A stretch of DNA of 64,000 nt, from contig NZ_JAHUWT010000002.1 of NCBI RefSeq assembly GCF_019218885.1, positions 868,001 through 932,000 of the forward strand, in the 5' to 3' direction. The translations under genes were made by a program, and so were the position numbers. The DNA comes from Bordetella sp. BOR01. Its GTDB lineage: Bacteria; Pseudomonadota; Gammaproteobacteria; Burkholderiales; Burkholderiaceae_B. The notes under the pieces were generated by a model. It was given only the letters and a program-made list of their open reading frames with translations, did not search any database and had not been told where the DNA came from. This document shows positions 35,990-44,427 of the stretch, piece by piece. The first letter of the stretch is position 1. Each line of letters starts with the position of its first letter.

Positions 35990-37177
35990 ATGATCGAACG
36001 TGTCTTCACAAATTGCATTGCCGGTGATGGCAAGCGCATCTGTATTGCAGTGGCCGATGGCCGCATCGAATCCCTGGGCCCCGAGTTGCCCGCATACGGC
36101 AGCGCCGAAGTGGTGGACCTGCAGGGCTGGCTGGTGCTGCCCGGCTTTGTGGACGGCCATATCCACCTGGACAAAAGCTTCGTGGGCGACCGCTGGCATC
36201 CGCACCAGCCAGCGGGCAGCCTGCGCGAACGGCTGGCGATCGAGAAGCAGGCATTGGCCGATGCGCGGCCGATTGTCGAGCGTGCCCATGCCCTGATTGC
36301 GCAAGCCGCCGCATATGGCACGGTGGCCATGCGCAGCCACGTCGACGTCGACGCCACCACCGGCCTGGCGAACCTGCATGCCGTCATGCAGGCGCGCGAA
36401 CAATGGCGCGGCATCGTGGACATCGAACTGGTGGCCTTCCCGCAGGCCGGCGTCATGTCCTGCCCGGGTACCGCCATGGTGCTGGAGGCGGCCGCGCGCG
36501 AAGGCGCCGACGTGATCGGCGGCATCGACCCGACCACGCTGGACGGCGATGCCGATGGCCAGCTGGATGTGGTGTTCGGCATCGCCGAAAGGCACGGCGT
36601 GAAGATAGACATTCACCTGCACGAGCCGGGGCAGCAGGGCGTGTCGCAACTGCACGGCATCGCGGCGCGCACCCGCGCGGCGGGGCTGGGTGGACGCGTG
36701 GCGGTCAGCCATGCCTATTGCCTGGGCGACGTCGAGCCGGACGTACTGGATGGCGTGGCCGCGGCATTGGCCCAGGCCGGCGCGGCCATCATGACGAATG
36801 CGCCCGGCAACCGGGCGTTCCCGCCGGTGCTGCGGCTGCGGCAAGCGGGCGTGCAGGTGTTCACCGGCAATGACAATATCCAGGACGCCTGGTGGCCTTA
36901 CGGTTCGGGCGACATGCTGCAGCGGGCCATGCTGGTGGGCTACCGGTCGGGCTTTTACACCGATGAATCGCTCGAGGTTGCGCTGCACATGGCGACGGCA
37001 GCGGGCGCCGAGGTGCTGGGATTGCGCGGCTATGGCCTGAAGGTAGGCAACGACGCCACGTTCGTGGCGCTTGAAGCGCCGAATGCCGCGGCGGCAGTGG
37101 CCGCCGTGCCTGCCCGGCGCCTGGTGGTCCGCCGGGGCCATGCCCACGGCCCGGCGGGCTTGCCAGGCAATGCTTAG
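35990..37177 (+). CDS. Amidohydrolase-superfamily protein, cytosine-deaminase-like
   Basis: A 395-residue metal hydrolase with GHIHLDKSF (His57, His59), IDIHLHEPG (near 210), VSHAYCLGD (near 242) and the catalytic Asp in TGNDNIQDAWWPYGSGDM (near 298). These are the motifs of CodA and N-isopropylammelide hydrolase, except that CodA's HDDV is NDNI here. It probably deaminates or opens a pyrimidine- or triazine-like ring in the cytosol. The ATG at 35990 is chosen by comparison with family N-termini. Its stop overlaps that of the convergent LysR gene. Confidence 0.82.
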   Translation: MIERVFTNCIAGDGKRICIAVADGRIESLGPELPAYGSAEVVDLQGWLVLPGFVDGHIHLDKSFVGDRWHPHQPAGSLRERLAIEKQALADARPIVERAHALIAQAAAYGTVAMRSHVDVDATTGLANLHAVMQAREQWRGIVDIELVAFPQAGVMSCPGTAMVLEAAAREGADVIGGIDPTTLDGDADGQLDVVFGIAERHGVKIDIHLHEPGQQGVSQLHGIAARTRAAGLGGRVAVSHAYCLGDVEPDVLDGVAAALAQAGAAIMTNAPGNRAFPPVLRLRQAGVQVFTGNDNIQDAWWPYGSGDMLQRAMLVGYRSGFYTDESLEVALHMATAAGAEVLGLRGYGLKVGNDATFVALEAPNAAAAVAAVPARRLVVRRGHAHGPAGLPGNA

Positions 37178-38055
37178 GCGTCGTCGCGCTCCAGCATCCG
37201 TACCAGCACGCCAGCCAGTTCCTTGACCATGCGGTCGGCGGCGGGCCGATGGAAGATGCCGATCTCGTACGTATCGATATCGGGCAGGCCGCCTTTCTTC
37301 TTGAGTATCGCGTGGTCTTTGGTGACGGTGCGGCGCGGCAGCAGGCTGATGCCCATGCCGTTGGCGACGGCGCCCTGGATGCCGCCCAGGCTGGAACTGG
37401 TGAAGCTGATGCGCCAGCGCCGGCCCATGGTTTCCAGCGCCTGGATCATGTCGTCGCGGTACAAGCCCCGCATCGGGAAGGTAACCAGCGGCACGGGGTC
37501 CATCTGGAAGCAGGGATACCGGGCGCTGTCGACCCAGGCCATTCTCTCGGGCCGGCATGCCACGGCCGCGCGACTGTGGCGGCGTTGCTTGACCAGCACC
37601 AGGTCCAGTTCGCCGTTGTCGTACCCGGTGCCCAGGTCGCGGCTCAGGCCGCTGGTGACTTCCAGTTTCACGTGCGGGTGGCGGCGATTGAAGGCGGACA
37701 GTTCCCGTGTGGTCGGCCCGGTGGCGAAGTCTTCCGGCAGCCCCAGCCGGATGGTAACGGCCACCATGGCGCCCGACAGCGCCTCGGCGAGCTGCTCGTT
37801 GGTGGCCAGCATATGTCGCGCGTAGCCCAGCAGCGTCTGCCCGGCTTCGGTGGGCCGCACGTCGCGGTTGCCGCGGTCGAGCAGGGTATGGCCGGCCAGT
37901 TCTTCCAGCCGGCGCACCTTCTGGCTGACGGTGGACTGGGTAGAGTGCAGCCGCGCGGCGGCGGTGGTGAAACTGCCGCATTCGGCCACGGCGACCATGG
38001 CCCTGAGCAGGTCCAGGTCGAATAGCACTCTATTCGATTTTTGACTGGTGGCCAT
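37174..38055 (-). CDS. LysR-family transcriptional regulator
   Basis: A 293-residue LysR protein: helix-turn-helix SFTTAAARLHSTQSTVSQKV (about 28-47) and effector domain from 90, with the IDTYEIGIFHRPAADRMVKE end (near 265). It converges on the amidohydrolase with overlapping stop codons (37174-37177) and is divergent from the ankyrin gene. The AT-rich motif shared with the amidohydrolase promoter begins at its own start codon, suggesting it represses itself and regulates that gene. Confidence 0.85.
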   Translation of the reverse strand: MATSQKSNRVLFDLDLLRAMVAVAECGSFTTAAARLHSTQSTVSQKVRRLEELAGHTLLDRGNRDVRPTEAGQTLLGYARHMLATNEQLAEALSGAMVAVTIRLGLPEDFATGPTTRELSAFNRRHPHVKLEVTSGLSRDLGTGYDNGELDLVLVKQRRHSRAAVACRPERMAWVDSARYPCFQMDPVPLVTFPMRGLYRDDMIQALETMGRRWRISFTSSSLGGIQGAVANGMGISLLPRRTVTKDHAILKKKGGLPDIDTYEIGIFHRPAADRMVKELAGVLVRMLERDDA

Positions 38056-38079
38056 TCGAATATTTAACTTCTGGATAAG
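38055..38079. promoter_or_regulatory. AT-rich motif, copy 2, at the LysR start
   Basis: Second copy of the 25-base AT-rich motif described at 35889-35913 (21 of 25 positions the same). It begins on the last base of the LysR start codon and extends into its upstream region, where bound protein would block LysR transcription. Confidence 0.5.
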
Positions 38080-38150
38080 ACTCCAGACTTTTATCATGGT
38101 GCGGACCGGGCCGGCAATGCCGGCCAGCAACGATGCCGAGGTGGATCCCG

Positions 38151-38828
38151 ATGCTGCTCAAGCGCTTATCGATTTTCTTGACCATGGCGTTGGCCATGGC
38201 GCACAGCGTGGCCGCCACGCCGACGGGCGCGCCCCTGGACAGCCGCTTGCGCCAGGCGGCGGCCACGGGCAGCGCGCAAGACGTGCAGGCCTTGCTGCGG
38301 CAAGGGGCCGCGGTCGAGGCGCGCGACAGCCGGGGGCGCACGCCCTTGCTGATTGCCACGCACCACAACAACGTGCCGGCCGCCCAGGCGCTGGTGCAGG
38401 CCGGCGCCGATGTGAACGCGCAGGACGCCATCCACGACAGCCCCTATTTATATGCCGGTGCGCGCGGCCACGACGAGATCCTGGCCATGACGCTGGCGCA
38501 CGGCGCCGACCTGAAAAGCACCAACCGCTATGGCGGCACGGCGCTGATTCCCGCTGCCGAGCGCGGCCACGTGCAGACGGTACGCACCCTGATCGCCGCC
38601 GGCGTCGAGGTGGACCACGTCAACAACCTGGGCTGGACCGCCTTGCTCGAGGCCGTCATCCTGGGCGATGGCGGGCCCCGGCACGTGCAGATCGTGCAAC
38701 TGCTGGTCGATGCCGGTGCCGACGTCGACCTGGCCGACGGCCAGGGCGTGACGGCGCTGGCGCACGCGCGCCGCTCGGGCTACGCCGACATGGTGCGCAT
38801 CCTGCAGCAGGCCGGCGCGCGCGGCTAG
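38151..38828 (+). CDS. Secreted ankyrin-repeat protein
   Basis: A 225-residue protein with a signal peptide of about 22 residues (MLLKRLSIFLTMALAMAHSV) and five ankyrin repeats from about 30 to 220, for example GRTPLLIATHHNNVPAAQAL and GGTALIPAAERGHVQTVRTL. Such periplasmic ankyrin proteins serve as protein-binding scaffolds; no partner is evident. GAGGTGG precedes the ATG at 38151. The stop overlaps the stop of the convergent LacI gene by 4 bases. Confidence 0.88.
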   Translation: MLLKRLSIFLTMALAMAHSVAATPTGAPLDSRLRQAAATGSAQDVQALLRQGAAVEARDSRGRTPLLIATHHNNVPAAQALVQAGADVNAQDAIHDSPYLYAGARGHDEILAMTLAHGADLKSTNRYGGTALIPAAERGHVQTVRTLIAAGVEVDHVNNLGWTALLEAVILGDGGPRHVQIVQLLVDAGADVDLADGQGVTALAHARRSGYADMVRILQQAGARG

Positions 38829-39862
38829 GGCAGGTTCTCGCGGAAGATCACATCGGTGCGCGTGGCCTCTACGCCCGACAGCATGCTGCGATGTTCGCGC
38901 AGGTTGGTGAAGATGCGGATGCTGTTCAGGATGGTCGTCAGGGGGCTTTGGTTGATGACGGCATCCATCCCGCCGTCGATCAGCAGCGCGCGCGTATCCG
39001 GCGTCAGGCCATGGCCGATGAACGCGATGTCGTGCTGCTTGCCGCATTCTTTCAAGGCCTGGCCGATGCCTTCGGCGCCGCCGCCGATGTTGTAGATGGC
39101 GGCCAGGTCGGGGTGCTCTTTGAGCAGCGCCAGGGTCTGGCGATAGTTGGTCTGGGTGTCGTCGTAGCCTTCGCGCAACCCCACTACGCGCATCTGCGGA
39201 TACTGCTCGGCGAACAAGTGCAGGAAGCCCGCCTCGCGCTCTTCATGGGCGCGGTAGCTGAGCGACCCGGCCAGCATTGCCACCTTGGCGCCGCGCCGCG
39301 CCGGCCCCAGGAAGCGGCCGATCAGGTGCGCCGCCGTGCGCCCGGCGGCGCGGTTGTCCAGGCCCACATAGGCACTGCGCCGCGAGTGCGACAGGTCTGA
39401 GACCAGCGTGACGCTGGGAATGCCCTGGTCGGCAAGCTCGGCCACCGCCTCGCGCACCTTGGGGTGTTCCAGCGCCATGAAGGCCACGCCGTCGCATTGC
39501 TTGCCGCGTCGTCGCAGAATGTGCGTCAGCGCGTCGGGGTCGAAGCTTTCCACCGGCGCCACGCGGCAACTGACGTTGTAGGGCGCCCAGTGTTCCTGCG
39601 AGTGCCGCACCCATTCGCCCAGCATCGACAGGAAGCGGCTGCTGCGGTCGGGCAGGATGAACAGCAGCCGCATCGGCGGCGGAGCCATGGCGGCATACAG
39701 TTCGGCCTGGGGCAGGTACTGCAGGTCGGCGGCTGCTTTCAGTACCCGCTGCAGGGTTGCCTGGCGCACGCCTGGGCGACGATGCAGCGCGCGGTCGACC
39801 GTGGCCGGCGAGACACCGGCCAATCGCGCAATATCAATCACGGTGGGCAAAGCCTGGGGCAC
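38825..39862 (-). CDS. LacI-family transcriptional repressor
   Basis: A 345-residue LacI regulator starting at GTG (GGGAG about 8 bases upstream). The DNA-binding domain is PTVIDIARLAGVSPATVDRA (about 6-25) plus a hinge, and the sugar-binding-protein-like effector domain spans 63-340. The VDRALHRRPGVR variant is typical of the branch sensing sugar acids or inositol-like compounds. It is divergent from the SDR-TRAP-RuBisCO-like operon. In the shared space TTGCGG is directly repeated at 39878-39893. It probably represses the operon until its acid sugar is present. Confidence 0.87.
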   Translation of the reverse strand: MPQALPTVIDIARLAGVSPATVDRALHRRPGVRQATLQRVLKAAADLQYLPQAELYAAMAPPPMRLLFILPDRSSRFLSMLGEWVRHSQEHWAPYNVSCRVAPVESFDPDALTHILRRRGKQCDGVAFMALEHPKVREAVAELADQGIPSVTLVSDLSHSRRSAYVGLDNRAAGRTAAHLIGRFLGPARRGAKVAMLAGSLSYRAHEEREAGFLHLFAEQYPQMRVVGLREGYDDTQTNYRQTLALLKEHPDLAAIYNIGGGAEGIGQALKECGKQHDIAFIGHGLTPDTRALLIDGGMDAVINQSPLTTILNSIRIFTNLREHRSMLSGVEATRTDVIFRENLP

Positions 39863-40023
39863 CGGGTTTCTCCCAATTTGCGGAAACTTGCGGGCTATAC
39901 CTTACACGGATTGCCGAGGTGAACCTCAAAAGCCATCAAAAAACGGGCTTGGGATTTTGCCGGCCGCGCCCCTATCCTACGCAACTATCTGCAGCAGCGC
40001 CCCGGGCGCAAACAAGGAAAAAG

Positions 40024-40824
40024 ATGGAGACAACAGGCAGGTTGGCCGGCCGCGTGGCCCTGGTATTCGGCGCCGGTTCGGTGGGCGAAGGCTGGGGCAA
40101 TGGCAAGGCCGCCGCGGCCGCGTATGCCCGGCAAGGCGCCCGGGTGGTGGCGGTGGACCGTGTGCAGGAAGCCGCCCAGGCCACCCAGGACGCGATTCGC
40201 GCCGAGGGCCACGAGGCCGTGGGCGTGCAGGCCGACGTCACCAACTTTGCCGACATCCAGCGCGTGGTGGACCATGCCTTGTCGCTGTATGGCCAGGTCG
40301 ACGTGCTGCACAACAATGTGGGCATTACTTCGCAGGGCGGTCCGGTGGAAACCGGCGAAGACGTCTGGGACCGCGTCATGACGGTGAATGTCAAGAGCAT
40401 GTTCCTGACCTGCAAGGCGGTGCTGCCGCACATGGAAGCGCGCCAGAGCGGCGCCATCATCAACATCGGGGCGCTGGGCGGCGTGCGCTGGACGGGCTAC
40501 GCCTATTGTGCCTACGCGGCTTCGAAGGGCGCGGTGAATTCCTTTACCCAGAGCGTGGCGCTACAGTACGCCGCCAAGGGCATCCGGGCCAACTGCATCC
40601 TGCCCGGCGTGATGGATACGCCCCATATCTACCAGCAGATCTCGGGCTTCTACCAGAACACCCAGGAAATGGTGCAGGCGCGCAATAAGTTGTCACCCAC
40701 CGGCCGCATGGGCGATGGATGGGACGTGGCTCACGCCGCGGTGTTCCTGGCTTCGGACGAGGCACGCTACATCAATGGCGTTGAGCTGTTCGTGGATGGA
40801 GGCATGCACGCCCGCTGCAACTGA
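40024..40824 (+). CDS. Short-chain dehydrogenase/reductase lacking the catalytic serine
   Basis: A 266-residue SDR. The cofactor loop is extended (GAGSVGEGWGNGKAA, residues 16-30), Asp45 (VVAVDRV) favours NAD+, and Tyr164/Lys168 (YAASK) are present. The NISS segment carrying the catalytic Ser reads NIGA (147-150), so Ser is replaced by Ala. Activity could be altered or assisted by another residue. AAGGA precedes the ATG by 7 bases. It opens the operon with TRAP transport, VOC, RuBisCO-like and kinase genes, so oxidation of an imported sugar acid or lactone is likely its job. Confidence 0.85.
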   Translation: METTGRLAGRVALVFGAGSVGEGWGNGKAAAAAYARQGARVVAVDRVQEAAQATQDAIRAEGHEAVGVQADVTNFADIQRVVDHALSLYGQVDVLHNNVGITSQGGPVETGEDVWDRVMTVNVKSMFLTCKAVLPHMEARQSGAIINIGALGGVRWTGYAYCAYAASKGAVNSFTQSVALQYAAKGIRANCILPGVMDTPHIYQQISGFYQNTQEMVQARNKLSPTGRMGDGWDVAHAAVFLASDEARYINGVELFVDGGMHARCN

Positions 40825-40920
40825 TTCGAGCCCGGAACCGGCGCCATGGCGGGCGGGCCGGTACGGAAATTTCCAACATCGCTGGCCCGAGCCGGCGAAC
40901 TGTGCACAGGAGACAGTGCC

Positions 40921-41955
40921 ATGACAGATAACAAGACCTTCACGCGCCGCAGTGCGCTGCGCACCCTGGCAGGCCTGCCTTTGGCCGCCACCATGATCGG
41001 CGTGCCGCGGCTGGCCGCGAGCGCCGCGCCGGAATACGTGTTCAAGTACGGCAACAACCTGCCGACCAGCCATCCGCTGAACATCCGGGCGCTGGAAGCC
41101 GCCGCCCGCGTCGCCAAGGAAAGCAACGGCCGCATGGAAGTGCGGGTGTTCCCCAACAACCAGTTGGGCGGCGACACCGACATGCTGGCGCAAGTGCGCA
41201 GCGGCGGTATCGACATGTTCAATGCCGGCACCATGGTGATCGCGACGCTGGCGCCCATCAGCGCGATCACCGCCATGGGTTTCGCGTTTTCCAACGACGA
41301 AGAAGTCTGGAAAGCGGTCGACGGCAACCTGGGCAACAGCATTCGCGCCGCGTTCGCCAAGGTGGGGCTGTATACGCTGGACAAGATGTGGAACAACGGC
41401 TTTCGCCAGATCACCAGCAGCTCGCGGCCCGTGGCCACGGCCGCCGACCTGGATGGCATGAAGATCCGCGTGCCGGTCAGCCCGATGGGGATATCGCTGT
41501 TCAAGTCCCTGTCGGCTGCGCCCACCAGCCTGCAGTTCAGCGAGGTGTATTCCGCCCTGCAGACCAAGGTGGTGGATGCCCAGGAAAACCCCCTGGCCAT
41601 CGTGCAGACCGCCAAGCTGTACGAAGTGCAGAAATACTGCTCGCTGACCAACCACAGCTGGGACGGCTACCACCTGGTGATCAACGGCCGCGCCTGGCGC
41701 GGCCTGCCGGACGACCTGAAGACCATTTATGCACGCGCCTTCAATGAAGCCGGCTTGCAGCAGCGCGATGACCTGGTCAAGCTCAATACCACCCTGCAGG
41801 ACGAACTGACCTCCAAGGGCCTGCAGTTCAACGCCGCCGAGGCACAGAGCTTTCGCGAGCAACTGCGCAAGGCCGGCTTCTATGCCGAGTGGAAGCAGAA
41901 GTTTGGCGACCAGGCCTGGGCTTTGCTGGAAGAATCCGTCGGCAAGGTGTCCTGA
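40921..41955 (+). CDS. TRAP transporter solute-binding protein, DctP family
   Basis: A 344-residue periplasmic receptor with a twin-arginine-like leader (TRRSALRTLAGLPLAATMIG) and cleavage near SAA-PEYV. The DctP fold is clear: YGNNLPTSHPLNIRALEAAA, MEVRVFPNNQLGGDTDMLAQ, and the ligand-Arg region GMKIRVPVSPM near residue 180. ADALMYQLQ-like features are replaced by SALQTKVVDAQENPLAIV near 212. AGGAG lies 9-13 bases before the ATG. Its stop overlaps the start of the fused membrane subunit. The ligand is probably the acid sugar used by the downstream enzymes. Confidence 0.93.
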   Translation: MTDNKTFTRRSALRTLAGLPLAATMIGVPRLAASAAPEYVFKYGNNLPTSHPLNIRALEAAARVAKESNGRMEVRVFPNNQLGGDTDMLAQVRSGGIDMFNAGTMVIATLAPISAITAMGFAFSNDEEVWKAVDGNLGNSIRAAFAKVGLYTLDKMWNNGFRQITSSSRPVATAADLDGMKIRVPVSPMGISLFKSLSAAPTSLQFSEVYSALQTKVVDAQENPLAIVQTAKLYEVQKYCSLTNHSWDGYHLVINGRAWRGLPDDLKTIYARAFNEAGLQQRDDLVKLNTTLQDELTSKGLQFNAAEAQSFREQLRKAGFYAEWKQKFGDQAWALLEESVGKVS

Positions 41956-43859
41956 TGTCGGCGGGCCACGAGACCAAGGCCTGGGTGGCCGGGCCGCTGC
42001 CGGCCGCGCCGGCCAGGCAGCGTTCGGACACGGGCCTGCTGGCCTGGATGGACCGCGCCCTGGGCGTGGTGTCCGAATGGCCGGCGGCCTTGCTGGTGCT
42101 GGTCGAGGTGGCCGTGCTGTTGTCCGGCGTGGTGGCGCGCTACGTGTTTCATGAGCCCATCGTCTGGACGGACGAGCTGGCCTCGATCCTGTTCCTGTGG
42201 CTGTCGATGCTGGGTGCCGTGATCGCGCTGCGGCGCGGCGCGCACATGCGCATGACGGCCGTGGTGGCCAAGTGCGCTCCGGACACACGCGCCTTCCTGG
42301 AGACGTTCGCGCTGGCCGCCGCCCTGGTGTTCCTGGTGCTGCTGATTCATCCCGCCTGGGAATACGCTTACGAAGAAGTGATCATCGTCACGCCCGCCAT
42401 GGAGATCAGCAATGCCTGGCGCGCCGCCGCGCTGCCCGTGGGCACCTTGCTGATGCTGCTGGTATGCGTGGTGCGCCTGCTGCGTACCGAGCACACGCGG
42501 CACGTGATGCCGGCACTGCTCGCCGCCGTGGCCATCACGCTGCTGTTCTGGCTGGCGGGGCCCTGGCTGATGACGCTGGGCAAGCTGAACTTGCTGATTT
42601 TCTTCGCCGGCGTCGTGGGCGCCTGCGTATTCGCCGGGGTGCCCATCGCTTTCTCTTTTGCGTTGGCGACCTTCGGCTTCCTGGCCCTGACCACGCGCAC
42701 GCCCATGCTGGTGATGGTGGGGCGGCTGGACGAAGGCATGTCGCACCTGATCCTGCTGGCGGTGCCGCTGTTCGTGCTGCTGGGCATGCTGATCGAGATG
42801 ACCGGCATGGCGCGCGCCATGGTGCAGTTCCTGTCCAGCCTGCTGGGCCACGTGCGCGGCGGGCTGAACTACGTGCTGATCGCCGGCATGTACCTGGTGT
42901 CGGGCATTTCAGGTTCCAAGACCGCCGACATGGCCGCCATTGCGCCGGTGCTGCTGCCGGAAATGAAAAAACGCGGCGCCAAGCCGGGCGACCTGATCGC
43001 GCTGCTGTCGACCACGGGCGCGCAGACCGAGACCATTCCGCCGTCCATCGTGCTGATCACCATCGGCTCGGTGACCGGCGTGTCGATCTCGGCGCTGTTC
43101 ACCGGCGGCATGCTGCCCGGCCTGGTGCTGGGCCTGGCGCTGTGCGTGATCGTGTGGTGGCGCTATCGCCATGAAGACCTGAGCAACGTCCCGCGCGTAT
43201 CGCGCGGCTTGATCGGCAAGAGCTTCCTGGTGGCGCTGCCTGCCCTGGCATTGCCTTTTGTGATACGCGCGGCGGTGGTCGAGGGCGTGGCCACGGCCAC
43301 CGAAGTGTCGACCATCGGCATCGCCTATTCGGTGATTGCCGGCCTGCTGCTGTATCGCCAGTTCGACGTCAAGCGCCTGCCCGGCATCCTGATCGAGACC
43401 GCGACGCTGTCGGGCGCCATCCTGTTCATCATCGGCTGCGCCACGGCCATGGCCTGGGCATTGACGCAATCAGGCTTCGCGCACGACCTGGCCGAGGCCA
43501 TGAGCGGCCTGCCCGGCGGCAAATACACCTTCATGGCCGTGTCGCTGGTGGCGTTCATCGTGCTGGGCAGCGTGCTGGAAGGCATACCGGCCATCGTGCT
43601 GTTCGGGCCGCTGATGTTCCCGATTGCGCGCGCCGTGGGCATCCACGAAGTGCAGTACGCCATGGTGGTCATCCTGGCCATGGGCGTGGGCCTGTTCGCC
43701 CCGCCGTTCGGAGTGGGCTACTACGGGGCCTGCGCCGTGGGCAAGGTCGATCCCAACGAGGGCATCGGCCCCATCTGGGGCTATATGGCCGCGCTGCTGG
43801 TGGGCCTGGTCCTGGTGGCGGCCATTCCCTGGATTTCCATCGGTTTTCTCGACAACTGA
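41955..43859 (+). CDS. Fused TRAP transporter permease, DctQ-DctM
   Basis: A 634-residue membrane protein joining the small DctQ domain (about residues 30-200, four helices; WTDELASILFLWLSMLGAVI) to the large DctM domain (about 205-630, roughly 12 helices; GVPIAFSFALATFGFLAL, VSGISGSKTADMAAIAPVLL). In many TRAP systems these are separate genes; fusions are known. It imports the receptor's cargo with sodium. TGATG overlap with the receptor gene shows coupled translation. Confidence 0.93.
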   Translation: MSAGHETKAWVAGPLPAAPARQRSDTGLLAWMDRALGVVSEWPAALLVLVEVAVLLSGVVARYVFHEPIVWTDELASILFLWLSMLGAVIALRRGAHMRMTAVVAKCAPDTRAFLETFALAAALVFLVLLIHPAWEYAYEEVIIVTPAMEISNAWRAAALPVGTLLMLLVCVVRLLRTEHTRHVMPALLAAVAITLLFWLAGPWLMTLGKLNLLIFFAGVVGACVFAGVPIAFSFALATFGFLALTTRTPMLVMVGRLDEGMSHLILLAVPLFVLLGMLIEMTGMARAMVQFLSSLLGHVRGGLNYVLIAGMYLVSGISGSKTADMAAIAPVLLPEMKKRGAKPGDLIALLSTTGAQTETIPPSIVLITIGSVTGVSISALFTGGMLPGLVLGLALCVIVWWRYRHEDLSNVPRVSRGLIGKSFLVALPALALPFVIRAAVVEGVATATEVSTIGIAYSVIAGLLLYRQFDVKRLPGILIETATLSGAILFIIGCATAMAWALTQSGFAHDLAEAMSGLPGGKYTFMAVSLVAFIVLGSVLEGIPAIVLFGPLMFPIARAVGIHEVQYAMVVILAMGVGLFAPPFGVGYYGACAVGKVDPNEGIGPIWGYMAALLVGLVLVAAIPWISIGFLDN

Positions 43860-43887
43860 TCACCCCTTTTTCGCACGGGAGCATTTC

Positions 43888-44427
43888 ATGAGCCGATTCC
43901 TCGGCCAGATTCGCCAGTTGGGCTATGTGGTGCCCGACATCGAGGCCGCCATGGCCTATTGGAGCAAGACGCTGGGCGTCGGGCCCTGGTTCTACAACCC
44001 GCGCGTGCCCATCGTGAACTATCGCTACGACGACCAGCCGTACGAGCCGCACAATTCCGTGGCGCTGGCCAATTCCGGCTACGTGCAGGTCGAGCTGATC
44101 CAGACCCGCAACGACGTGCCCTCGATGTATCGCGATTTCCAGCAGGCGGGCCGTACCGGGCTGCAGCACGTGGCCTACTGGACCGAAGACTACGATGCCG
44201 ACCTGGAGCGCTTGCTGGGCCAGGGCTTCAAGCCCAAGATGAGCGGCGAAGTGGGTGATCGCGGCCGCTTCATTTACTTCGATACCGAATTCCATCCGGG
44301 CACCGTGATCGAGCTGTCCGAGGTGGCGGGCCCGAAGGGGCGCATGTTCCAGCAGATCCGCGAAGCCGCCGACGGCTGGGACGGCAGCGATCCGGTGCGC
44401 CCGTTTCCGAACCTGGGGGCGCAATGA
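43888..44427 (+). CDS. VOC (glyoxalase/epimerase) superfamily protein
   Basis: A 179-residue protein with the paired beta-alpha-beta-beta-beta modules of the VOC fold (LGYVVPDIEAAMAYWSKTLG at about 11-30 and LQHVAYWTEDYDADLERLLG at about 91-110). His93 and the Glu of VIELSEVAG (near 145) can serve as metal ligands; the usual first-module His is Gln (RQLGY). VOC proteins isomerise, epimerise or cleave. Position between the TRAP permease and the RuBisCO-like gene, overlapping the latter by ATGA, ties it to the same pathway, perhaps as an isomerase or lactone-handling enzyme. Reaction unknown. Confidence 0.82.
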   Translation: MSRFLGQIRQLGYVVPDIEAAMAYWSKTLGVGPWFYNPRVPIVNYRYDDQPYEPHNSVALANSGYVQVELIQTRNDVPSMYRDFQQAGRTGLQHVAYWTEDYDADLERLLGQGFKPKMSGEVGDRGRFIYFDTEFHPGTVIELSEVAGPKGRMFQQIREAADGWDGSDPVRPFPNLGAQ

